Made by a program: the position numbers and the translations under genes. A stretch of 64,000 nucleotides of DNA from PCRC01 sp040384665 (GTDB taxonomy: Bacteria; Pseudomonadota; Gammaproteobacteria; Burkholderiales; Burkholderiaceae_C): assembly GCA_040384665.1 (NCBI GenBank), contig JAZKIY010000003.1, positions 14,529-78,528 of the forward strand. Direction: 5' to 3'. Numbering within the stretch: the first letter of the stretch is position 1; each line of letters opens with the position of its first letter. The notes beneath the pieces are model-generated. The model did not search any database and had not been told where the DNA came from. It saw only the letters and a list, made by a program, of their open reading frames with translations. Positions 18,221 to 26,598 of this stretch are shown here, one piece after another.

Positions 18221-18974
18221 CCAGGGCCGCGACCAGGCCGCAGGGCTGCGGCGGCTGATGGGCCGCCCGGCGCTGAACCTGATGGCTTTCCCCCTCAGTG
18301 CGAACGACGCGCAGGGCGGTGCCTGGGTCGGCCAGGTGGCCCGCACGCTGCACAGCCTGGGCTCGCGCGCGCTGGTGATCGACGCCAGCGGTGGTGAAGT
18401 CGCCCGCGCGCTGGGCGTGGCCCGGCCCACCAGAGAACTGATGGACCTGCTGGCCGGCAGCCACCGCTTTGACGACGTGGCCACCGTGACCCGCGAAGGG
18501 GTTTATCTGGTGCGGGCCGATGCCGGGCTGGACGCTTTCGTCGCCAGTGGCGGTGCACCGCAAGACCTGTTGCGCGGCTTTGCCGATTTGTCGCACGGCT
18601 TTGACGTGCTGCTGCTGGCCATGCCGGCCGGTGAGCTGGCCTCGCTCACGTCCCCCACCAATACCGTGCCGGTGATGGTGGCCGACGCTGGCCCTGAGGG
18701 CGTGCAGCAAGCCTACGCCACCATCAAGCAACTCTCGGCCGATTTTGGCTACGGCCAGTTTGCGCTGGCCCTGCGCGGCGCCGTGGGCCCCAGCGAGGCC
18801 ATGGCGGTCCACGCCCGCGTGGCCCATGCCGCCCGCACATTTTTGAACGCTGGCGTCACGCTGGCAGGCTGGATACCGGCCGCAGCGGCCGGTGGCGCTG
18901 TGACGCACGCGGCGCTGGAGCGGCTGGTCCAGTCGCTGCTCGACACCGCGTCCACCCCCGTGTTCAGGCACTGA
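18213..18974 (+). CDS. FlhG/FleN-like MinD-family protein without a P-loop
   Basis: It lies exactly where flhG (fleN), the MinD-like ATPase partner of FlhF, is found in many polar flagellates. The 253-residue product keeps the broad MinD-like layout: an early hydrophobic strand, LGSRALVIDASGG, and LSHGFDVLLLAMPAG. The usual KGGVGKT deviant Walker A segment is replaced by FPLSANDAQGGAWVGQVAR, with no Lys. Nucleotide binding is therefore doubtful. The role in counting flagella is inferred from position only. It overlaps flhF and is followed 21 bases later by fliA. Confidence 0.65.
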   Translation: MLDQGRDQAAGLRRLMGRPALNLMAFPLSANDAQGGAWVGQVARTLHSLGSRALVIDASGGEVARALGVARPTRELMDLLAGSHRFDDVATVTREGVYLVRADAGLDAFVASGGAPQDLLRGFADLSHGFDVLLLAMPAGELASLTSPTNTVPVMVADAGPEGVQQAYATIKQLSADFGYGQFALALRGAVGPSEAMAVHARVAHAARTFLNAGVTLAGWIPAAAAGGAVTHAALERLVQSLLDTASTPVFRH

Positions 18975-18995
18975 TTCATGTTGGAGAACCATACG

Positions 18996-19709
18996 ATGTA
19001 CACCGCCAAAGGCACTTTGCAACGCACCGCTGGCATTGAGCAGTACCTGCCGATGGTGCGCCGACAGGCGTCCAAAATGATAGGCCGCCTGCCCGCCAAC
19101 GTGGAGCTGGACGACCTGATCCAGGCCGGCACCATGGGACTGATGGACGCGATGCAGCGCTACGAACAAGGCCATGGCGCTGAGTTCGAGACCTTTGCCA
19201 TGCTGCGCGTGCGCGGCGCCATGCTGGACGAGCTGCGCGGCGCCGACTGGGTGCCCCGTTCGGTGCGCAAGAGCCAGCGCGGCATTGCCGAGGCGGTACA
19301 CAAGCTGGAGCAAAGGCTCCGCCGTGCGCCCAAAGACACAGAAATTGCCGCCGAACTCAAAGTGTCACTGGAGCAGTACCACGACATGCTGACCGACGTG
19401 CGTGGCGCACAGCTGGTCTACATTGGCGACTACGACTCGGAAGACGGCGAGTCCAGCTACCTGGACCGCCACATGTCGGACGAGAGTTCCAACCCGGCCG
19501 ACCAGCTGACCGACCTGCGTTTTCGCCAGGCGCTGGTGAACGCCATCACCCAGCTGCCCGAGCGCGAGCAGTACATCATGAGCATGTACTACGAGCACGA
19601 CATGAACCTGAAGGAAATTGCCGCTGTGCTGGGTGTGACCGAGTCCCGCGTCTGCCAGCTGCACAGCCAGGCGGTGGCCCGCCTGCGCTCCCGCCTCAAG
19701 GAGTGGTGA
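18996..19709 (+). CDS. fliA: RNA polymerase sigma-28 factor FliA
   Basis: FliA directs transcription of late flagellar and chemotaxis genes. The product (237 residues from the ATG at 18996) has region 2 (ELDDLIQAGTMGLMDAMQRY and FAMLRVRGAMLDELRGADW), region 3 (PRSVRKSQRGIAEAVHKLE) and region 4 (ITQLPEREQYIMSMYY then LKEIAAVLGVTESRVCQLHS). GGAG lies 9 bases before this ATG; an upstream ATG at 18978 is possible. Candidate target promoters and the gene for its antagonist FlgM are in the same window. Confidence 0.97.
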   Translation: MYTAKGTLQRTAGIEQYLPMVRRQASKMIGRLPANVELDDLIQAGTMGLMDAMQRYEQGHGAEFETFAMLRVRGAMLDELRGADWVPRSVRKSQRGIAEAVHKLEQRLRRAPKDTEIAAELKVSLEQYHDMLTDVRGAQLVYIGDYDSEDGESSYLDRHMSDESSNPADQLTDLRFRQALVNAITQLPEREQYIMSMYYEHDMNLKEIAAVLGVTESRVCQLHSQAVARLRSRLKEW

Positions 19710-19719
19710 GGTCTGACAC

Positions 19720-19740
19720 TGGCCGTTCAGGCCAATTTTT
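19720..19740 (+). terminator. Rho-independent terminator after fliA
   Basis: TGGCC-GTTCA-GGCCA forms a 5-bp stem followed by ATTTTT, 10 bases after the fliA stop. It would end the long motA-to-fliA transcription unit. Confidence 0.65.
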
Positions 19741-19787
19741 GGCCTTGAAACGCCTCTGGCGGGCTTTTCAGGGCAATTTTTAAGTCT

Positions 19788-19845
19788 TTTATGCCTCAAG
19801 CCCTAGTGCAGGCTTGCGGTACAGCTATGAATACCATAGCTGTAC
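19788..19845. repeat. Dispersed intergenic repeat with hairpin (copy A)
   Basis: TTTATGCCTCAAGCCCTAGT (19788-19807) is followed 11 bases later by a perfect 11-bp inverted repeat, GTACAGCTATG / CATAGCTGTAC (19819-19845). A related arrangement occurs at 52084-52138. The hairpin may also serve as a barrier between the convergent fliA and flgN genes. Confidence 0.55.
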
Positions 19846-19863
19846 GCAGTCAGGCAGGTGGGG

Positions 19864-20241
19864 TCAGGCAGAGCCCATGGCGCGGCTGCTGAGCGACGAC
19901 AGCAGCAAACCGGCAGGGGCGTAGACGCGTTGCGTCTGCATCTCGGAAAGTGACCCGTGCGACGAGCCCAAAGCGTCCAGCGAGCGGCGCACGTCTGACT
20001 GGCGGCGGTGCAGCATGGTGCCCACCGTCATGGCCTGTTTCTGGATCGCTTCCACCCGCTGGCGCTGCGCCGCCATCTGCGGCGTGCCGGCATACGCCAG
20101 CACCTGGCCCAGCGCCTGCGACAAGCTGGTGCTCAGCACCGGCAGCGAATCGGCCACGCCCTCCAGCACCAGCGTGCGCTGGCTTTCCAGCAACAGCTCA
20201 ATGCTGTCGAGCAACTGGTCGAGGGTGGGCTGTGGGGTCAT
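19864..20241 (-). CDS. flgN: Flagellar export chaperone FlgN
   Basis: FlgN is the cytoplasmic chaperone for the hook-filament junction proteins FlgK and FlgL. The 125-residue all-helical product is recognised by its position 3 bases downstream of flgM and by its general FlgN-like helical pattern (LDQLLDSIELLLESQRTLVL). There is no signal peptide or membrane segment. Sequence conservation in this family is low, so context carries most of the weight. Confidence 0.75.
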   Translation of the reverse strand: MTPQPTLDQLLDSIELLLESQRTLVLEGVADSLPVLSTSLSQALGQVLAYAGTPQMAAQRQRVEAIQKQAMTVGTMLHRRQSDVRRSLDALGSSHGSLSEMQTQRVYAPAGLLLSSLSSRAMGSA

Positions 20242-20244
20242 GGT

Positions 20245-20538
20245 TCAGGAAGCGCGTGGGCGGAGCAGGGCGCTCGCCTCGGCGATCAGGCGGTCGGAAA
20301 TCACTTCTGGGTTGACGTTGAAGCGGCCTTGCTTGATGGCCTCCTTGATGGCCTCCACCTTGGCGCTGTCAAAGTCTACTGTGGTGTTGGGGGCGCCAAT
20401 ACGGGCGCCTGCGGCCGACAGGTCGACCCGGTCGACACCTTGCGTTGCCGCGCCTGCGGTGGCCTTGGTGGCCGGTTTGCCGCGCGCCGCCGCGTCGGGC
20501 GTGGCGGTGCTGATTTCTGGGGGAAGTCCGATTTTCAT
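20245..20538 (-). CDS. flgM: Anti-sigma-28 factor FlgM
   Basis: FlgM holds FliA inactive until the hook is complete, when it is exported. The 97-residue protein starts MKIGLPPE and has a flexible Ala/Thr-rich N-terminal half. The C-terminal sigma-binding part includes FDSAKVEAIKEAIKQGRFNV and NPEVISDRLI, typical of FlgM. It is followed by flgN and preceded by its own sigma-28-type promoter. Confidence 0.94.
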   Translation of the reverse strand: MKIGLPPEISTATPDAAARGKPATKATAGAATQGVDRVDLSAAGARIGAPNTTVDFDSAKVEAIKEAIKQGRFNVNPEVISDRLIAEASALLRPRAS

Positions 20539-20576
20539 AAAGTGCTCCAGTCAGACAATGCTCTTCTTAGGAACTT

Positions 20577-20603
20577 TTTTCGGCATGGCTTGGGCAAACT
20601 GTA
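20577..20603 (-). promoter_or_regulatory. Sigma-28 (FliA) promoter of flgM-flgN
   Basis: On the minus strand TACAGTTT-N11-GCCGAAAA differs from the consensus TAAAGTTT-N11-GCCGATAA at one base in each element and has the exact spacing. It lies 39 bases upstream of the flgM ATG, so FliA would drive synthesis of its own inhibitor. Confidence 0.75.
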
Positions 20604-20660
20604 GGGTTGCCGGCGCGCAAAGTCCGAATTCCTGAGCAGTGGTGTGTCTCTGGCTTCCTT

Positions 20661-21383
20661 TCAGGGCTGCAGGTCCACAATCCGGCCGGCGCGCGCCACG
20701 CCGGTCACGGTGCGGCCAAAGTCGGTGCGCACACGCACCGGCTGGCCGTCGGCCGCCGTGCCGAGCGATTGGCCCGAGGCGGTGATGGCAAAACCACCGC
20801 CCAGCACCCGCAGCCGCACCACGTCGCCGGCAGTCACCACCGTGGCGGCACGCACCACGTCGGCATGCAACGGCTGGCCGGCCTGCAGCGGCCGCACCAG
20901 CACCTTGCCCAGCAGCGCTTCGGTGCCACGCGGCAGGCCGGTGCGTTCGCGCGTCAGCTCCACCTCGGTTTCGCGCAGGTCGTTGGCGCTCAGGGTGGTG
21001 CCGGCGGGCAGGGCAGACGCCGCCACCCAGGCCGGGCCCCAGACCGAGACCGTCACCGGGAATAGCACGCGCCAGTTGGCGCCGTCCACGCAGCGCACCC
21101 CCACCGAGGCGCGGCCCCACAGGCGCATGCCTGCCGGAACGAATGGTTCTGAGCGCAAACAGGGCGCCACCGGCGCCTGGGCCTCGGGCATGCCCAACTG
21201 CACCTCGATCCGCGCAGCGGGGTCGTTCACCGCCAGTTGTGCCTGCTGCAGGGCATAGGCCCGCAGCTCGTCGGCCGTCATCAGCGGTTGCACGGTTTGC
21301 GCCCACAGCGGCAGTGCCAGGCACAGGGCCAGCGCGGTGGTGGTGGGGCGTGTGAACGGCATGGCTCGGCGGAAAAATCGCAT
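20661..21383 (-). CDS. flgA: Flagellar P-ring assembly chaperone FlgA
   Basis: FlgA is the periplasmic chaperone for P-ring (FlgI) assembly. The product has an N-terminal signal peptide (TTTALALCLALPLWAQ) and the C-terminal SAF-like domain with LLGKVLVRPLQAGQPLHADVV and VVTAGDVVRLRV. The start is taken at the ATG at 21383 (240 residues); ATGs at 21362 and 21434 are possible. It lies upstream of flgM on the same strand and diverges from flgB. Confidence 0.93.
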   Translation of the reverse strand: MRFFRRAMPFTRPTTTALALCLALPLWAQTVQPLMTADELRAYALQQAQLAVNDPAARIEVQLGMPEAQAPVAPCLRSEPFVPAGMRLWGRASVGVRCVDGANWRVLFPVTVSVWGPAWVAASALPAGTTLSANDLRETEVELTRERTGLPRGTEALLGKVLVRPLQAGQPLHADVVRAATVVTAGDVVRLRVLGGGFAITASGQSLGTAADGQPVRVRTDFGRTVTGVARAGRIVDLQP

Positions 21384-21514
21384 AGGGCACTGTAGGCCTC
21401 TGCCATGCGCAGCGCGGCGCGATAAGCCGCACAAACAGGCGTCTTTTCTGGCCTTTGCAAATTCGTTACATGCCGATACTCATTTCAAACCTCCCACCTC
21501 CGGGTGTTCCCACC

Positions 21515-21901
21515 ATGACGCAACCCTTGACATCTCTTCTCGACCGACAAGGCCGGGTACTTGAGCTTTTGGCACAACGTCAGCAAGTGTTGGCAGGCAA
21601 CATTGCCAACGCCGACACCCCGGGCTACAAGGCGCAGGACGTGGACTTTGCCAGTGCGCTGAAGCAGGCCCGGGCGGTGCAGACCGCCGCCCACAGCGCG
21701 CACCTGCCGCTGGCCGGTGGCGCCGATGGCAAGGCTGCGGTGGTCTTTCGCGCCGCAGAGCAGCCCAGCATCGACGGCAACACGGTGGACCTCGACCGCG
21801 AACGCGCCAACTTTGCCGACAACGCGATGCGTTACGAAGCCACCCTGCGCTTCATCAACGGCCATGTGCGGACCATGCTGTCTGCCATCACCGGCCAGTA
21901 A
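21515..21901 (+). CDS. flgB: Flagellar basal-body rod protein FlgB
   Basis: FlgB is a proximal rod subunit. From the ATG at 21515 the product has 128 residues and shows the rod signature QVLAGNIANADTPGYKAQDV near residue 25-45. The C-terminal helix is RYEATLRFINGHVRTMLSAI. In-frame upstream ATGs (21455, 21470) would add residues unlike other FlgB proteins. It is the first gene of the flgB-L operon. Confidence 0.94.
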   Translation: MTQPLTSLLDRQGRVLELLAQRQQVLAGNIANADTPGYKAQDVDFASALKQARAVQTAAHSAHLPLAGGADGKAAVVFRAAEQPSIDGNTVDLDRERANFADNAMRYEATLRFINGHVRTMLSAITGQ

Positions 21902-21926
21902 GCCTCGGCCCTGAAAGGAAACCACC

Positions 21927-22331
21927 ATGTCCCTGTTTGATGTGTTCGCTATTTCCGGCAGCGCGGTGTCGGCCCAGAGCAAGCGGCTCAACGTGGTCGC
22001 CAGCAACCTGGCCAACGCCGACTCGGTGGCGGGGCCCGACGGCCAGTCGTACAAGGCGCGCCAGCTGACCTTCCAGGCCCAGCCCATGCCCGGCAGCACC
22101 ACACCCGGCGTGACCGTGACCGGCATTTCAGAGAACCAGACGCCCGGCCGCCGTTCGCACGAACCGGCCCACCCCATGGCGGACGCCGAAGGCTACGTGA
22201 CGCATTCCAACGTCAGCGTGGTGGACGAGATGGTCAACATGATCTCGGCCTCGCGTTCGTACCAGAACAACGTCGAGGTGATGAACACCGCCCGCACGCT
22301 GCTCTCCAAAACCCTGCAGATGGGCCAGTAA
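21927..22331 (+). CDS. flgC: Flagellar basal-body rod protein FlgC
   Basis: FlgC is a proximal rod subunit. The 134-residue product has the rod N-terminus (QSKRLNVVASNLANADSVAG) and the C-terminal motif EMVNMISASRSYQNNVEVMN. AAAGGAAA precedes the ATG. It lies between flgB and flgD in the hook-rod operon. Confidence 0.96.
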   Translation: MSLFDVFAISGSAVSAQSKRLNVVASNLANADSVAGPDGQSYKARQLTFQAQPMPGSTTPGVTVTGISENQTPGRRSHEPAHPMADAEGYVTHSNVSVVDEMVNMISASRSYQNNVEVMNTARTLLSKTLQMGQ

Positions 22332-22343
22332 AAGGAACACCCG

Positions 22344-23006
22344 ATGGCCATCTCCCAAGTCAACAACACGGCATCCAACCCGCTGGCAGCGTCCAGCAAC
22401 AGCGGCACGTCGAGTGCCGCCGAACAGCAAGACCGCTTCATGAAGCTGCTGGTCGCGCAGATGAAGAACCAGGACCCGCTGAACCCGATGGACAACGCGC
22501 AGATGACCAGCCAGATCGCGCAGATCAACACGGTCAGCGGCATTGAAAAACTCAACACCACGGTCACCTCGCTGCTGGCCAGTTTCAACAACCTGCAGGC
22601 GCAGTCGGCCACGCAGTTGCCCGGCCGTTCGGTGCTGGTGCCAGGTACCGGCCTGACGCTGGCCGATGGCAAGGCCATGGGCGGTGTGGAACTGGGCGGC
22701 GCTGCCGATGCGGTGACGGTCGACATCGTGGACGCCACCGGTGCCACGGTGCGTTCGCTGTCATTGGGTGCATCAACTGCCGGTGTGCGCAGCTTCAACT
22801 GGGACGGTCTGCTGGCCGACGGCAAGACCGCGCCCGCAGGCGACTACCGCATCCGCGTCAGCGCCACTGCCGGTGGCAATCCAGTGCCCGCCGGTGCACT
22901 TGCCGTCAGCCGGGTGCAGGCGGTGAGCACCGGCAGCAACGGCGTGCAGCTGGACCTTGGCAGCGCGGGCACACGCGCCTACAGCGACGTGCGCTCTTTC
23001 CTTTGA
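22344..23006 (+). CDS. flgD: Flagellar hook assembly protein FlgD
   Basis: FlgD is the scaffolding cap needed to polymerise hook protein FlgE. The 220-residue product has the conserved N-terminal FlgD motif (DRFMKLLVAQMKNQDPLNPM, then DNAQMTSQIAQINTVSGIEK). The C-terminal part has the FlgD Ig-like/Tudor pattern (FNWDGLLADGKTAPAGDYRI). It begins 12 bases after flgC. Confidence 0.96.
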   Translation: MAISQVNNTASNPLAASSNSGTSSAAEQQDRFMKLLVAQMKNQDPLNPMDNAQMTSQIAQINTVSGIEKLNTTVTSLLASFNNLQAQSATQLPGRSVLVPGTGLTLADGKAMGGVELGGAADAVTVDIVDATGATVRSLSLGASTAGVRSFNWDGLLADGKTAPAGDYRIRVSATAGGNPVPAGALAVSRVQAVSTGSNGVQLDLGSAGTRAYSDVRSFL

Positions 23007-23039
23007 ACCGTTTTCCTTCGATCTGAACTGGAGTACACC

Positions 23040-24356
23040 ATGGGTTTTCAACAAGGCGTCAGTGGTCTGAATGCAGCCTCCCGCAACTTGGAGGTGATTG
23101 GCAACAACATCGCCAACGCCAACACCGTGGGTGCCAAAACCTCGCGCGCAGAATTCTCCGACGTCTATGCCAACGTGGCTTACAACGCAGGCAACACCTC
23201 GGCGGGCGTGGGCGTGCGGGTGCAGTCGGTGACGCAGCAGTTCACCCAAGGCGGTATCCGCACCACCGAGAACCCGCTGGACGTGGCCATCAACGGCCGT
23301 GGCTTCTTCCGCGTGGCGCAGCCCGGTGTCAGTACCGACGTGGCCTACACCCGCAATGGCCAGTTCCAGCTCGACAGCGCCGGCTATGTGGTCACCAACC
23401 AGGGCCTGCGCTTGCAGGGTTACCAGGTGGACGCCACGACCGGCAAACCCGGCGGCATTGTGGGCGACATCCTGCTGCCGTCCCAGGGCATTGGCCCCCG
23501 CGTGACCTCGTCGGCCGCGCTGCGCATGAACCTGGACGCCCGCACCGCCGCGCCCACCGCCACCACCCCGGCGTTCAACCTGACCGACCCCAAGTCCTAC
23601 ACCTCGGCCACTTCGGTCGCCACGTATGACCAGCAAGGCAACCAGCAGGTGCTGTCGGTCTATTTCCGCAAGACGGCCGTGGCCAACGAATGGGAGGTCT
23701 ACACCGCCCACGAAGGTGTGCCCGTGCCCGCCCTGTCGGGCGCTGGCGCCCAGCAAGAGCCTGTGGGCCGCATCACCTTCAAGGCCGACGGCACGCTCGA
23801 CGCGGCCAACACCGGCAGCCTGTCGGGCGGCACGCTGACCGCTGGCGACGTGGCGCTGGCCATCCCGTTTGCGGCGTCCACCTTGCCGGTGGCGCCATCG
23901 GCTTCCACCACCTCGGCACCCGTGACTTTGTCGTTCACTGGCGCCACCCAGTTTGGCAGCCCCTTCGGCGTGACCGAGGCCACGCAGGACGGCTACGCTC
24001 CCGGGCAATTGGCCGGCTTTGGCATTGGCGCCAACGGCATGGTCGAAGCGCGCTACTCGAACGGCAAGACCTTGAACGCGGCCCAGATCGCCCTGGCCGA
24101 TTTCCGCAACGAGCAGGGCTTGTCCCCCGCGGGCAGCAACCTGTGGCACGAAACCCCGGCTTCCGGCCAGGCGGCGGTGAGCGCTCCCGGCACTGCCAAC
24201 CTGGGTGCGCTGCAGGGTGGCGCGCTGGAAGAGTCCAACGTCGACCTGACGCAGCAGCTGGTGGACATGATTTCTGCCCAGCGCAACTACCAGGCCAATG
24301 CCCAGACCATCAAGACCATGGACCAGATGCTGTCCACGCTGGTCAACCTGCGCTGA
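23040..24356 (+). CDS. flgE: Flagellar hook protein FlgE
   Basis: FlgE is the hook subunit. The 438-residue product starts MGFQQGVSGLNAASRNLEVI with GNNIANANTVGAKTSRAEF, and ends with the QRNYQANAQTIKTMDQML helix. The middle holds LDVAINGRGFFRVAQ. There is no signal peptide, in keeping with type III export. It follows flgD after 33 bases with CTGGAG upstream of the ATG. Confidence 0.96.
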   Translation: MGFQQGVSGLNAASRNLEVIGNNIANANTVGAKTSRAEFSDVYANVAYNAGNTSAGVGVRVQSVTQQFTQGGIRTTENPLDVAINGRGFFRVAQPGVSTDVAYTRNGQFQLDSAGYVVTNQGLRLQGYQVDATTGKPGGIVGDILLPSQGIGPRVTSSAALRMNLDARTAAPTATTPAFNLTDPKSYTSATSVATYDQQGNQQVLSVYFRKTAVANEWEVYTAHEGVPVPALSGAGAQQEPVGRITFKADGTLDAANTGSLSGGTLTAGDVALAIPFAASTLPVAPSASTTSAPVTLSFTGATQFGSPFGVTEATQDGYAPGQLAGFGIGANGMVEARYSNGKTLNAAQIALADFRNEQGLSPAGSNLWHETPASGQAAVSAPGTANLGALQGGALEESNVDLTQQLVDMISAQRNYQANAQTIKTMDQMLSTLVNLR

Positions 24357-24372
24357 ACGGCACCGCTGACCC

Positions 24373-25107
24373 ATGGACCGCCTGATCTACACCGCCGCTT
24401 CCGCCGCCAGGGCGCTCACGCTCCGGCAGGACGGCATCACGCAAAACCTGGCCAATGCCAACACCACCGGCTTCCGCGCCGACCTGGTGGCTTTCCGTGC
24501 CGTGCCAGTGCAGGGCGAGGGGGCCAGCACGCGGGTGCAGGCGCTGGAGGTCACGACCGGCTTTGACAGTCAGTCCGGCCCGATCAACGCCACCAGCCGC
24601 AACCTCGACGTGGCGATCAAGGGCGACGGCTACATCGCGGTGCAGACCGCCGCCGGCGGCGAGGCCTACACCCGCAACGGTGGTTTCGAGGTGAATGCCG
24701 AAGGCGTGCTCACCGCCTACAACGGCCAACCCGTGGCGGGCGAGGGTGGCACGCTGACCATTCCCCAGGGCACCCAGGTGCACATTGCCGACGACGGCAC
24801 AGTGAGCGCCAAGCCAGCCACCGGCCCGGCGCAGACGGTGGGGCGCATCAAGCTGGTGAACCCGCTCGCCGCAGAACTGCAAAAAGGCGCCGATGGCCTG
24901 CTCCGCACCCGCTCCGGTGACCCGGCGCCTTCCGACGAGGCGGTGAAGATCACCTCTGGCGCGCTGGAGGGCAGCAACGTCAACATCATCGACGCCATGG
25001 TCAACATGATCGCCGCGTCGCGCCAGTTTGAAACCCAGATGAAGCTGCTGCAGAACGCCGAGCAGAACGACCAGCGTGCTGCCCAGCTGCTGGCCCAGTC
25101 GCACTGA
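24373..25107 (+). CDS. flgF: Flagellar basal-body rod protein FlgF
   Basis: FlgF is a proximal rod subunit. The 244-residue product begins MDRLIYTAASAARALTLRQD and has NLANANTTGFRADLVAFRAV near the N-terminus. It ends with NMIAASRQFETQMKLLQNAE. It lies 16 bases after flgE and 17 bases before flgG, as usual for this operon. Confidence 0.96.
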   Translation: MDRLIYTAASAARALTLRQDGITQNLANANTTGFRADLVAFRAVPVQGEGASTRVQALEVTTGFDSQSGPINATSRNLDVAIKGDGYIAVQTAAGGEAYTRNGGFEVNAEGVLTAYNGQPVAGEGGTLTIPQGTQVHIADDGTVSAKPATGPAQTVGRIKLVNPLAAELQKGADGLLRTRSGDPAPSDEAVKITSGALEGSNVNIIDAMVNMIAASRQFETQMKLLQNAEQNDQRAAQLLAQSH

Positions 25108-25124
25108 TTGAAGGAGTCATCACC

Positions 25125-25907
25125 ATGATGCGTTCACTGTCCATTGCCAAAACCGGCCTGGAAGCCCAGCAAACCCAGCTGGATGCCATCACCCACAACC
25201 TGGCCAACACCGCCACCAACGGCTACAAGCGCAGCCGCGTGGTCTTTGAAGACCTGCTGTACCAGAACCTGCGCCAGGCGGGTGCCCCCTCCAGTGCCCA
25301 GACGGAATTGCCCACTGGGCTCCAGCTGGGCACCGGTGTGCGTTCGGTGGCCACGGTGCGCAATTTCAGCCAGGGGGGCTTGAACCAGACCGGCAACAAC
25401 CTGGACCTGGCGGTGAACGGCCAAGGGTTTTTCCAGGTGCAAATGCCCGATGGCACCACCTCTTACACCCGCGATGGCTCGTTCCAGGTGGACGCCCAGG
25501 GCCAGTTGGTCAACTCCAGTGGCTACGCGGTCAGCCCCGGCATCACCATGCCGGCCAACACCCAGAGCATCACCATCGGCCGCGACGGCATCGTGTCGGT
25601 CACCGTGGCCGGCACCACCGCGCCACAGCAGATCGGCCAGATCCAATTGGCCAATTTCATGAACCCGGCCGGGCTGGACCCGCGGGGCGGCAACCTGTTT
25701 GCCGAAACGTCGGCTTCGGGCAACCCGCAGACCGGCAATCCCGGCGCCAATGGCCTGGGGGTGGTCACCCAGGGCGTGGTGGAAAGCTCCAACGTCAATG
25801 TGGTCGAAGAACTGGTGGCCATGATCCAGACGCAGCGCGCCTACGAGATCAACTCCAAGGCAATCCAGACCTCTGACCAGATGCTGGCCCGCCTGACCCA
25901 GCTGTAA
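25125..25907 (+). CDS. flgG: Flagellar distal rod protein FlgG
   Basis: FlgG makes up the distal rod. The 260-residue product has the family pattern MRSLSIAKTGLEAQQTQLDA, then HNLANTATNGYKRSRVVFED, and ends with MIQTQRAYEINSKAIQTSDQ. Two adjacent ATGs (25125 and 25128) could serve as the start; AAGGAG lies upstream. Confidence 0.97.
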   Translation: MMRSLSIAKTGLEAQQTQLDAITHNLANTATNGYKRSRVVFEDLLYQNLRQAGAPSSAQTELPTGLQLGTGVRSVATVRNFSQGGLNQTGNNLDLAVNGQGFFQVQMPDGTTSYTRDGSFQVDAQGQLVNSSGYAVSPGITMPANTQSITIGRDGIVSVTVAGTTAPQQIGQIQLANFMNPAGLDPRGGNLFAETSASGNPQTGNPGANGLGVVTQGVVESSNVNVVEELVAMIQTQRAYEINSKAIQTSDQMLARLTQL

Positions 25908-25920
25908 AGGAACACCCGCC

Positions 25921-26598
25921 ATGTCGTTTGCCTGGAAGATGGTTGCCGTGTCCCTCTTGTCTGCTGTGCTGGGCGGCTGCGCCGCAGTGGCCACCCCGCA
26001 GGTCGACATGCTGACCACCGTGCCTCCGATGGCGCTGCCCGCGCCGCTGCCAACCCCGACCCAAGGGGCCATCTTTCAGGTGGCCAGCCACCGCCCCCTG
26101 TTTGAAGACCGCCGCGCCCGTTTGGCCGGCGACACCCTGACCATCCAGATCGAAGAGCAGTTGACCGCCAGCCAGCAGTCCACCAGCAAGCTCAACCGCG
26201 ACAGTTCCCTGTCGGCCGGTGTGTCGGCACTGCCATTTGCCTCGACCCGCTTGCTGGGCCGCTTGTCGGCCGATGCCACCTCGGGCGTGGACACCTCTGC
26301 CGATGGCAAGACCAACAGCACCAACACCTTTGCCGGCACCATCACGGTGCTGGTGCAGCAGGTGCTGCCGAACGGCAACCTGGTGGTGGCAGGCGAAAAG
26401 CAGCTGGGTGTGAACCAGAACGTGGACGTGATGCGCTTCTCTGGCATCGTGAACCCGGTGTCCATCCGTGCCGGCAACGTGGTCAGTTCCACCCAGGTGG
26501 CCGAAGCCCGGCTGGAACAACGCGGCCGCGGCGACATTGGCCGGGTGCAGGGACTGGGCTGGTTGTCCCGTTTCTTCCTCAGCGTGGCACCTGTATGA
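25921..26598 (+). CDS. flgH: Flagellar L-ring lipoprotein FlgH
   Basis: FlgH forms the outer-membrane L ring. The 225-residue precursor has a lipoprotein signal with lipobox LGGC (Cys20). The mature part contains LFEDRRARLAGDTLTIQIEE and GTITVLVQQVLPNGNLVVAG, ending in DIGRVQGLGWLSRFF, all typical of FlgH. Its stop overlaps the flgI start by four bases. Confidence 0.96.
   Translation: MSFAWKMVAVSLLSAVLGGCAAVATPQVDMLTTVPPMALPAPLPTPTQGAIFQVASHRPLFEDRRARLAGDTLTIQIEEQLTASQQSTSKLNRDSSLSAGVSALPFASTRLLGRLSADATSGVDTSADGKTNSTNTFAGTITVLVQQVLPNGNLVVAGEKQLGVNQNVDVMRFSGIVNPVSIRAGNVVSSTQVAEARLEQRGRGDIGRVQGLGWLSRFFLSVAPV

Noticed and set aside
14619..18484. Long open frames antisense to flhA and flhF
   Set aside because: They lie opposite strongly conserved genes and have only shadow composition.
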